In this document: positions 11,701 to 23,700 of the stretch, in pieces
How positions within the stretch are numbered: the stretch's first letter is position 1
Layout of the letters: every line of letters begins with the position of its first letter
Origin: Lineus longissimus
Lineage: Eukaryota > Nemertea > Pilidiophora > Heteronemertea > Lineidae
DNA: 64,000 nucleotides
Reading direction: 5' to 3'
NCBI RefSeq assembly: GCF_910592395.1
Contig: NC_088310.1
Coordinates: 11,479,501-11,543,500 of the forward strand
Notes under the pieces: generated by a model
Database searches by the model: none
What the model was told of the DNA's origin: nothing
Seen by the model: the letters and a program-made list of their open reading frames with translations, nothing else
Program-made: the position numbers and the translations under genes

Positions 11701-14700
11701 AGGTACACCGCCAGTGCATTCATTTTCCATCAAAATCAAGTTCTGTCGATTTTCTCAAACTCATCAAAATCGAATTAACGACAAATAAAAAAACATTTTT
11801 GGTGCTATTTTCCCATGAAGAGTAATCGAGGGATGAAATATCCAATAATCATTGACCCGGGAAATGGCTTTTTTATTACAACCATGGTCCACTGGCTTGC
11901 AGGGCCCCCTATTGGCAGGGTTTGCTGCGCAGGTTCCTCACTGTTTACCTCTTTAGCTGCATATATTCCACTGTACTATTTCGTGTATGAGTGAGAAACT
12001 AAAAAAGGTCAGTCAAAAGTGCAATTCTGGGAAAATGTACCATCGTGCAAGATCCGACTTTTTTGCTCAAAAATAGCAATGCCAACTCATTATTACTATG
12101 TAAATCACATGTCTTGAGTTGAATGTGACCGCCCGGTTACACCAAATCGAGAAATAAGTCATCAGGCCTTGTATTATGTAATCACTGATAATATCAAATC
12201 ACGTAAATTTTATTGGTCCAATTCCATATTATGACACCGCAACGTCTAATTATTGAGCCAGTCAATTTGGTAAAAATACCAGTTGTATACAATCATTTAA
12301 AAGCAATTCAAAAGCAATTTTGCGAATAATCTTCCCAAAGGAAAATGGCTGACGTAATGGGCCGTGTGAATAAAAACAAGCATTTGGTTTCTCTACCGAT
12401 TTCGAAGGCTTTGCTGATACTCGTATGAATAAAACCTTAGCAAATGATCGGAAATTGAAGTTTTTGCTAGAACTCAAAGCAAACGCTTTTTAGCAGCTAG
12501 GGTTTGCCTCTAAAGGGAGTGAATGCTTGTTTTCATCTGAATAAAGCTTAGCATATGCTTTTTACTTGATAGGAAATGCTTCGATTTTTCAAGGTTGCTC
12601 CTGGAGGTGGCTAGAAAATTGAAATAAGAGGTTTGTCATCTTCCGTATTGCTTATTTTATGCGTTTTTGGTCACGAACATTGTATTTGCCATGAAAGCCA
12701 TGTCGTGAAGATTTTATTGGGCAACGTGTAGCGGAGCTCATAGCATTTTACAACTTATTCGGATGACACTCAAGATGGGTCTTTAAGCACGAACGACCAA
12801 ATGTTAAGTGTTTCTTTTATAATCTGCGAGAACTCCGGTTTCGGTCTGGCGGGATGGAGAACAATATTTTTCTGTCAAAGTAATAATTCCAAAACAATTG
12901 CAAAAGGGCTCTCCCTTAGCTGTGGAGGCTCTGTGATGTATAACGTAGCAAATTATTTAACGGATGCGCCCATGACTACCTCAATCAGATGACAGATGAG
13001 TCGGATGATGTTGATGATGAGTGTGTCAACGAGGACAAAACAGTTGCAAAGGAGCTCTCCCTTAGCAGTAGAGGCTCTATGATGTATAACGTGGCAAATT
13101 ATCAAACGGATGCAGGACTTCCCAAGGTGGATGACAGATGAGTTGGAGGATGATGACGCGAGATAGTGTGTCAACTAACGCTTTCGCCACACTTTCGCCA
13201 ACATCTTTTCATCAGGAAACTTCTTCACCCCCTATCCTCGAATACCAGGGTCAGTTGTGTCCTCCTCTCCCACACAGAACTAAACAAACTTGGCCATTTA
13301 TAAGTGCAAAGTGAAGTTTAGAGTGCTTTACCCCTTCTAACAATACCAAAACCACAAGATGAAATAGATTACCGGTGCCGACCATTCATAAGAAATATGA
13401 CATCGGGACTGACCTTCAAGCATTTGCTTGAAGATTTTTAGCAAATCATTTGTAGTGAAGGGTCGACATTATTCATACGAAAAAAAGCATAATCTTCTAC
13501 TTTTAGCGAATACTGCCTCTACTTGAAGGATTTGCTAGTTTTTATTCATATGGCCTTTTGTTTCGGTATCAGCATGTATTTAAACCTTAGTTGTATACAC
13601 CTGTGGATAACAGTCACTCCATGACACACGTACATGCGGTGAGCTACATTTTCGAATTACCTATTTTGATAAAACTTTTTTTACGTTCTTCCTACCTGTC
13701 CAATTCTAAACATCCCTATCCCTGGCAGTATCGCTGTCAGGTCAACTTGTCGAAAGTATCTCCCTTTGAACTCCACTGTATCAAGCAGGTAATAAAACTT
13801 ATCAAATGACATCTTAAGAAACAGATGTCCTGGCAGTTCCTTGTCTGCCCAATTTGCCCGGCTAAACTCGAAAACCCTCTTCACATCTTCAAATGCTTTT
13901 TTTGGATCAACAGCATTGGAAGAGGCTGTAAATGTGGTATCAGCAATTTCGTTCGTGTACTCCGCAACATTTCTGCAGGCTGAAATACAAGTAAATTAAC
14001 TATTGTTGTAATTATGATGACTAGTAATTACCAGTACTCCGCTAGGAGTTCGGGGCATTGACACATTGAGTGTTCGGTAGAGCTGCTTAAAATTGATGTG
14101 TGTGTGTGGGGGGGGGGGGGGCCGTGCCGAATTTGGTGGCAGGATCGGAATAACCAACAGGGAAAAAAATTTGTATTTCACATTGATTATAATTTGGCCT
14201 TTATTTGTCTCTTCAAATGACCAATATATACTGTTTATTTTACAAATATGCTGATTAGATACTTTCAACTGAAACAACTTCTCCCTGAAAATTAAACCGA
14301 TAGTTTAAAGCCGTGTTCCAGATAGATTCCTTTTGGGATGTCAAGGTTCAGATAAGAATAACACTTGCACTCCTATTTCAATAATAGACGAATGGTTGGC
14401 ATGCCGTCGAAGTCATTGGGCCATATGAATAAAAACAAGCATTTGCTTTCTCTACCGATTTTGAAGGATTTGCTGGTACTCGTATGAATAAAACCTCAAA
14501 AAATGGTCGGATATTGAAGTTTTTGCTACAACTATCAAACGGATGCAGGACTTCCCAAGTTCGATGACAGATTCATGAGTCGGAGGATGATGACGCGAGA
14601 TAGTGTGTCAACTAACGCTTTCGCCACACTTTCGCCAACATCTTTTCATCAGGGAACCTCTTGACCCCCTATCCTCGAATACCAGGGTCAGTCGTGTGCT

Positions 14701-17700
14701 CCTCTCCCACACACCTAGCTCAAAAACTTGGTCATTTATAGGTGCCTAGTGAAAAGCCCTGAAGTTCAGGATACTTTACCCCCTTCTAACAATACCATAT
14801 ATACCACAAGATGAAATAGATTACCGGAGCCGACCATTCATAAGAAATATGACATCGGGACTGACCTTCAAGCATTTGCTTGAATATTTTTAATAAAGCA
14901 TTTGCAGTGAAAGGTCCACATTATTCATACGAAAACAAGCATAATCTTCTACTTTTAGCAAATACTGCCTCTACTTGGAGGATTTGCTTCCAGGGAATGC
15001 TAGTTTTTATTCATATGGCCCAGTAAGAAATTCAATGGGATAATTAGCCTTTTACGTTTCATCATCAGAAACTTGCCTCTCTGCTGAGCACTCAAATACA
15101 TTTTGGAAGGAGACCTGCGGTGCAACTTGCTTATGAGCATGTCGTTTATTTTGAGGATCAAGTCGTCTGTTGGCGATTTCTTTTGGGGTAGGCCTAGGAC
15201 TGATCAAATCCCCGCGACAAATCTGTAATGACTGCATTGACAATATTGGCTTTTTCTAGTATGATATGAGGTTTCAATGGGATTTGAATAGAATCTGTGA
15301 AGATGTGTACTAGAATGTCTCTAGTATACACAATAAACATATGATAGATAAATGCACAGCTGACGGTATAAGGTTAGATATCAGGACTAGGCCTATATCT
15401 GTTATATAATAATCAAGGTTGTTTATGAAACTAGGCCTATGGACTGTGACCGTGATACCGTCAGGTGTTCGCAATGTGATTTGATATCGACAGTTTTGGA
15501 ATTAGCTGCCGTCGGGGGAACGCCTCGTCGGAAAGGCTCCAGCTGAACCACTACAAATTATGTATCAACCGGGAACTTCCTTCTGCAAATAAACCTGTTA
15601 CATCTCTATTCTTCGTTGCACTCGTCGTACAGCTCCACGAATTGCTCCCCAGTCATCTTCTATCGGTGACTGGTGAGAGCAAGAACCCCTACGGGCGGGG
15701 CGGACTCTACTCCCCGTACATGGCACCCGCTAAGTGGGCTTGGTGAAGATATCTTACTGTGGAGGACAATGTTAAACTCAATTTCAACATGACACTCGTG
15801 GATCAGTATTTAAGAAATCTTGTACTGTGCGCCGATGATGCAACATGGAATTTAAACGTTTTTGCAGACGGATGCAAATTAACTCTCGAATGGCGGCGAA
15901 ACGATTATTGTGGGACCATACGGGAAATGACACCACAAGTTTGTCGAAAATCACCAGGGAAAAGAAAAAGGGACAAAGCCCGTATGCTGGATTTCATTCA
16001 GCGGAAGAAGTTACGGATGGTGTTAAACAACGGTGAGCGAACTCAATGTCAGACCCCTACTGTCGGACCATTAAATCCACACGCACCATCGTTTGAGACT
16101 AATAATGAAGAGGAAAGCCCTCGTCGATTTCCTAAAGACAACACAGTCGTTTCTCAACAATACACGATATTTCGAGAAGGAACAGATCTTTCGGACCGGT
16201 GTTCAGACATAGAACCTACTCTTGGTATAGGACATAACCACGACAGCAACAAGAAGGGTAAAAGTGATCCAGATCAGATATTTGTAGCACCTATTATAAC
16301 ATGTGATGAACTTTCACGTGGTGATTCTTTGTCTACTGAAGTCAAAATTGGACCAGAAGAGTTTGCGGATCAGGAATTAATAACGGACTGTCTGTTTGAT
16401 GTTCCAGAATATTATAGTTGTATTACAAATATCATATACCCTAACACTGAAGAAATCGCTACGGAAGAACCGAGTGGGAATAATCAAACACAGTTACACT
16501 ATACGTCACAGCAAGCTGCTTTAGGCACGGAACCGACGTCCACGTCCGAGGGATACAGGGGGCTACCGTGCTATGTGAAAGATCAACTGAATATTCAAAT
16601 CGCTGCAATATCAGATTCTCATAGAGACTTGCCCTTTGCAGAAATAAGTATGAGCGGAACTGCTTCAGTAGACGACTGCGTATGGGAGTATGTGAGATCA
16701 AGTATGGGCAGGAACTCATTGTCGGTAGTTAACAAACTGTCCGTTTATTTGCTTGTCATAGGTGGTCGTCTTAATCCGTTTCAAGAGTACTTTATTCCGA
16801 ACCACAACATAGAACTGGGCGCAATTGTTATCCCAAAGTTTGATTCGTCATCGACATTATACCTTTTATTCAAGTGGAACGGAAAGCCATAACTTCATTA
16901 CATGTACAAATTAAACTTTTTTTTCTCTACTTATATATCGGATTTAGACAATGCAGATTATCAGGACAATATCTACATATCGGGTTATGACTATCGTTTC
17001 GAGATATCTATAATATGTTATTATTGTTTAATCGTCCAACCGGTAATTTAATCCAGCTGTTGTAATTAATGAATTGGTGAAGTAGTTCCTTATGTGACCT
17101 TGAGGACAAGGTCGATCGACTCAGTACCTTTGTCGATCTTCGTTAGAGGGGGGCATGTACTAGAATGTCTCTAGTATACACAATAAACATATGATAGATA
17201 AATGCACAGCTGACGGTATAAGGTTAGATATCAGGACTAGGCCTATATCTGTTATATAATAATCAAGGTTGTTTATGAAACTAGGCCTATGGACTGTGAC
17301 CGTGATACCGTCAGGTGTTCGCAATGTGATTTGATATCGACAGTTTTGGAATAAGCTGCCGTCGGGGGAACGCCTCGTCGGAAAGGCTCCAGCTGAACCA
17401 CTACAAATTATGTATCAACCGGGAACTTCCTTCTGCAAATAAACCTGTTACATCTCTATTCTTCGTTGCACTCGTCGTACAGCTCCACGAATTGCTCCCC
17501 AGTCATCTTCTATCGGTGACTGGTGAGAGCAAGAACCCCCACGGGCGGGGCGGACTCTACTCCCCGTACAGATGGTGGGACTATGTGGTTGCCGTTATCT
17601 TGTAAGGTAGAATGGGGTATGAGTATCCTCGGTTTATTTGTAGCCCCTGTACTGTTTGATGCATGAGGATATCAATCAATATCATAGGCAGGGGCTACAA

Positions 17701-20700
17701 TAAAACCGGGGCTACAACTACCCCATTCTACCTTATATTTACTCAAGTTGTCCGTTGCGGAGATGTACTGGCGTATACAGAGTGGCTCAATAAAAATGTT
17801 ACACTTACAAAATGGTAAATATCTATCATAATTTTGGCATTTACCTCAAACATCCAATATGTTCTTGAAGAGCAAGCCCTCTCGATTAATTTGACACCAG
17901 CCGATTCAAAATCCTTTAATGGTTAACTGCGCAGGACAGATTTTATTGACTCGGGTGAAATTTGACTTGCGCCAACCTTTCAGTTGTTGAACAGGGCAAA
18001 GGACAAAGAGGAAGCAATCTTTAACATTTTAAATTTTATTCACAATTGAAGATTGACATTTAACAGATTCATTTTGTAATTTTCCTATTTGTGTTTAACT
18101 GTGAATAAAATTAATTGCTGGAAATGCTTCCTCTTTGTCCTGTTTAACCACTGAGAAGTTTGGGCAAGTGAGATTTCACATGAGTCAATAAAATCTATCC
18201 TGTGCAGTCAACCATGGAAGGATTATGATTCTGCTGGTGTCAACTTAATCGAGAGAGGTTACTCTGCAAGTACATAATGTTTGAGGGTAAATGCCAAAAT
18301 AATAAAAGATTTTTAATACCCACTGTGTAAGTGTAACATTTTTATTGAGCCACTCTGTATGTTGGTGTAATCTACATTACATTAGTTTTTTTAACTAACA
18401 ACAGGGGGCGCGCGCGTGTCATGTCGGCCTGGCTCTTGGAACAACATTTTCAGGTTTTATTGGGCACTTATGCACTTTGAACCTGGTCGAATTTCATCCT
18501 CAAATTTATTGTAACAGTATGTATAATGTAAAAAACCTGTGCGTTCAGAAGAGCCATATTTTGCAAGTTTTCGCTTATTACAGAAAGTGCGATCCTCCGA
18601 TATTAAGAACTGTCCACGCAAAATGATAAGAATCATAGGGAAAATGAGAAAAAAACCTCAACGCTGCTTGTTTCAAACGCGGGTCGCTTGCGTATTAGGC
18701 CAGTGTCTTTTATACCATTAGACCACCAGGATTCCTATGAATTCCGGGGCGATCTTGCATTTCGACCCCTGGTGCCTTGCTTAGAGGGCAATGGCGTATG
18801 TTACCTTTGCATGTCTGCCTGGTCAGCTATTTATACGGAAAAAACACATGAAAAACACATTTTGCGCTCAAAATATGGATTGGAGACAAAGCTGAATGGC
18901 TTCACGTGTAAAATCTACATGCACATACGTAAAATTAGGAGATTCCATCTAGCTGTTAAGGCGGTGGTAGACATAAAGATATTTTAACCAGTTCTAGTAT
19001 TAATACAAAGATGATATATAATATGTGACATAAGGCAAATGTTGCGCAGCTGAACCAAAGGAGAAAAAGGTCGGACTACTCTGACTGGAAGCATGGCTGA
19101 TTTTTAGCTCACCTCTCTTTGCACTGGCGTGGCGTCCGTCGTCCGTCGTCGTCGTCCGTCGTCGTCCGTCGTCGTCCGTTAGCAGGGAACGTTTCGTAAC
19201 TACTAAAGCTATTGACTTGAAACTTGGTACACATTTTTCCCCATGTGATGACACCTGGGTGACCAAATTTCAGTAATGTCTGATTCCTGATTTGGCCACC
19301 AGGTGGCTAAAACCGTAAACACAAAAAGTGCTATATCTCCTTAATGCATGGCTGGATCATTGCCAATTTTTTATCATAGGTACATCTAATAAAGATACAT
19401 AACATATTATACAGGTTTTTGATTTGACCTATTTTTCAAGGTTGCAGAAGTCAAATAGCGTAAATTGGCCGATATTGGCACATTTTGCAACTAATGAAGC
19501 TTTTGTACATCCTAGTGAAATACCCTTGGGCACCAAATTTCGGTCCGGTTTGATATTTCGTTTGGCCACTGGATGGTTAAAACCAAAAACAGCCCAGTGA
19601 CTGTAAATGCACTGATCAGGACGACCATGCCATCTGGTGTCATTCTGATACACTAGAATGCAAAATAAACATGTCCGCTTTCAGTGAACTGGAAAAATCG
19701 CAGAAATTTCTGTGTTTTTCAACATTCTTGAAGCTGGATATTGTTGTGATCTCTAGTCATGGCCGTAGAAGTAATTAATGACTTTGAAATCTCCTTCCAC
19801 ACTCTGGTGTAGTGATTGATTTCTAGGTTGAAGAGGTGAAAATAGGTGCTGAAAGGGTCGTTGGTGATTGACACAGCCTAAGAAGTAATGTATAATGCAT
19901 GATATGGTAGGTATAGTGTATTGCCTATTGGCTGATCTTAGTAGTGGTGAAGTAAAACTTGATGTAGATACATGTTTCCAGGTTCCATATATTGGCTCTA
20001 TGTAGGCCTAGGCCTAGAGTGGCTTGTTTTAGACGTACTTTTTTCTTACAGTCCAACTTTTTGTGATCAGCGACTTCATAATGGTAAAAAGTTGATTTTA
20101 TAATGGAAACATTTGATGATGTTGTCTCATTCTAGCTAAACATAAAGGGGTTACTGGCGACGGCGAGGTTGCTGGATGGAGTGGATGTCGACTCTATATT
20201 GAAAAAATAATCCACATCACAATTGCGACAAAGTCGCGCTTGTGACAGAGTGAATTGGCAAAAAATAGTTTTCAGCAGTATAATGTAAGATTTTGATAGG
20301 TAGATTGTCCTGTTATGTCAATAAATAAGTTTTGACATCATTTTTCACGAATAAATAGGGTATTGTGGCAGAAAATACCTTTGGGCACATAGGATATTTT
20401 CAGGGGAAAAATCCTGGGCCTTAATAGGTTAAGTTAAACTTATATTAATCTTATCTGTAGTTACCTCAATTCAATTCACTTTCCATGTCATCCATCAATC
20501 CTTCACAAGAAGTGAGCACAATGGCCCTGGCCATTTCAGTTAAAATAGTGACTGTGATTGTAAGATTGTAAAAGTTATTTTGTTCTTAGGACGCTTTATA
20601 TTTGGGCCAATTTTGTTAGATCTTTGACAAACTGATTATTAGGTTTATGACTACATGAATATATGAGCAGTCTTTGCAGTGAAATGTCTCATCTTACAAA

Positions 20701-23700
20701 AACAGAGGATTGAGGAAGCACTCTCTTTGCATTAATCTACAAAATATAGTGTTTCAATATTGGTCGAAGTCAAGATGATGTAATAAGAGGAAAATCAGCA
20801 AGGTGCGCTTCCAGTGCTCGCCAATGATCGAGATTGTGCGTTAGATGCAGTTGACAATGATTACGTTGCTAGGAACATGGGAACGATGTTATAGCCAGTT
20901 TGATTGGATTTGTCCGGCTTATCCCCATAGATGCATGTACGTGCTCTATCGCCTTATGCATTTATTTATCTGATGGCGAATATACTTCTAAATCGTTTAT
21001 TGCTCCTTTCAAACTGTAGGTCCTGACTAGCCGGAAAAACACGACTTTTCTCAAATTCGCGGCAAGAAAGGGGCAATGAATTCTTGGCGCGAAAGAGATT
21101 TCGTACTTGGATTTTTGAACTACATTTAGTATAATGCATTATACAGGATATCCTTGTGAATACCGGTATCGGGTGCCATTTTGAAAGGGCCACTTGGGGA
21201 TCACATGTTTTGCGTTTATGATTGGCTACTTATACTCCATTATGTTGTATGCACCCGTGGGATTCCCTATGCTTTTGAAATCAATGTAGGGCGGTCGGTA
21301 CCAAAATTGGTCTATGTCGTCATGCCATTCAAACTGTAATGGCACGATCAATTTCAACCATACACCCTTATGAATAAAGCCATTAGCTTATCGTGTGTCG
21401 TAGACATTTTATGGTGGCCAAGGCCTATTAACCCTCACCATCACTACAATTGCTGACTGCTGAAGCTTCTTCATTGAGTTTAACACTGTTTCGAAGTAAG
21501 TGAAAAATGCTGAAATGATTAATACACTAGATTAACAAGAAGAATAGTCAGAATAGAATTTTGAAAAAAAAAAAAAAATTATTTTATTTTCTTTAGTAAC
21601 AAGGTTTTTGGATAACAGTTATAGGTAAATTTAGGCCATTCAATCATCATTTAACAATGGTGGACTCAATGCTCTTCCAGCATATCCATGAATTGTATGC
21701 CCTCACCTGGCCCATCATCAACGTCATCCCCTGCAACTTCATCATCACCCATTCCAATTCCAGCTACCCTAAAGCCATTCCGAATTACCTGTGCTGGTAC
21801 TTGGTCCCATGCGTCACCAATCATTCCCCGTAACACAGCATACCGACTCCCCAGGCAGTTCCTACTCTCATCGGTATTGGCGCTCTTCCAACTGATCCAG
21901 AGTCGACGGACGGCCCCTTTGAACGATACCATAACAGTCAGATCAAGAGATTGTGCCAGCAAGGTGCATTTGGCAGGCACAAATTCAATCAGCGCACCCG
22001 TTCCAGTAACGTGTTCCAAAACATCATGATTCGTGTGGACTCTGCCTTGATCCCAAATCATGATGTATTGCTGTACGTCCTCCACGAAAGGTGTGAGCAC
22101 CAGATCAATATACTCGTCCATGGTCTCTACCCTCATCCAACCGGTGGGCGACTGGTTTATCTGCAATGAATAAGTAAAGTGAGCAACAAACAAAAATATT
22201 TGTGGTTGTAAAGGCCGTAGCCATTCACTGTCCATCATTGGATGCAATGTCAATTTAGTGAATGAATTGTGGTTGTCCGAATGAGGGTGATGTGAAGTTT
22301 GATAAGGAAACATACTCACCACTACTCGGTCCTGATTGAGTTCCTCCATCTCCTGAATGGCATACGCAGGTGGTCTTCGGAATGTGATGTGCGCTTTCAT
22401 CTTTCTTCCATCACTGGAGCATCCCAGGGTAACTGTGAACCCTAAACGAGCATTGCCTCGAGTTGATCGTATGTCAATGTGGTTGGCTCCTTTGTCTGCA
22501 TAAGTGTATCTTGGTACCATATCGATAGTACGAATGTCTCGTCAACATTTGCAAGAAATGCAGGGTGGTGGTTTACAACTGTAAGATTGACAGTCGCTTG
22601 GAATTCCGCAACAAGTTCCGCGGCATTCTCGAGGATAGATTGGGTGTCCTTGGTATTTTTTCTATGAGAGATGTACATGTGGTACCTGATAAAAGAAGAT
22701 TACATTTTGTTGTGTGGATGAAAAAAATGCGCCTAGTTTAGAAATGAACAATCAACTATCCAAGAAACAACCTTTCAAAGAATCCACAGAGCCATCCATT
22801 TGATGCCGTGAACGCGGTTAGATGAGGATGGTTGGCTACTATACCAGCTCGCCGGTCTTCTGCCAAATTATTCCACCATTCTTGGTAAAGCATTCTGGCA
22901 GCTTCCTGCATCTCTACTTTTGAAGTTGGCAATTTCCTCCCCTTCCTTTCTTGGAACCAAGGTTTGCCTCCATTTCCGGGAAGAGACCTATAGATAAAAT
23001 CAACTGTTAAATTGTTATGCCAAGATAGCGAAATGATTGAGTTTTATAAAGCTTGAATTACGTGACAATAAACAAAGATTTGGATTAACACAACGCTAGA
23101 GACGACGTTCGGCAAAAATTAAAGATTCTAAGACGTTTCGGCATTATGGGGTAGCATAAATCATAACAGGGCGAAATTTCGAAAAACAGATTTACCTATA
23201 CCATGGGCGACTACTTTCTGCTCAATGCACCTTTTTTTGGATTCTGCAGCATTTAACAGGATTTCATCTCTTCGCAAATTCCATTTACTGAAAGTTTGGT
23301 AGGGCAAGTTGTGGTTCCTTGCGAATGTTGCGATATTAAGCTGCAGGTTAATTCTGGCATCGTTGTCATAGTCCACCAGTAACTTCTTTTTTTCGGTCAG
23401 AGTGTACCGCCTTCGTCTCCTTGGATGTTGCACCTCCGGGTCCGCCATGGTGTTCTAATGTCAATGCATTAAAGCCTACGAGAAGTCCATTTCAGGGTTG
23501 TCAGGAAAGGGTCGTGGGAATAGCGGGTGTTTCAAAAAAAAATAACCAAGACCACTGACCGTTCTCCTACGTCATTTACGACAAAATAGGCGGAAAAGTT
23601 GCATGTTTTTATCTTAACTATTGGTACAACAAAAATCCACTAAATCACACTTCAATAGAAATGAACATTTCCTCAAAGACTATCATTCACTACTGATTTC

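Larger units (their letters stand above)
15306..17570 (+). mobile_element. Complete non-autonomous LTR retrotransposon
   Basis: Two 415-bp LTRs (15306-15720 and 17156-17570) differ at only two positions I can see. Each begins TGTACTAG and ends CCCCGTACA. GATG is present directly before (15302-15305) and after (17571-17574), a 4-bp target duplication. A primer-binding site, a polypurine tract and a single intact ORF complete the element, but there is no reverse transcriptase, integrase or protease in the 1.4-kb interior. It must be mobilised in trans by an autonomous partner. Near-identical LTRs indicate a very recent insertion. Confidence 0.93.

Noticed and set aside
15845-16036. Second open frame inside the LTR element
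   Set aside because: Overlaps the 367-residue ORF in another frame and lacks its own signals.
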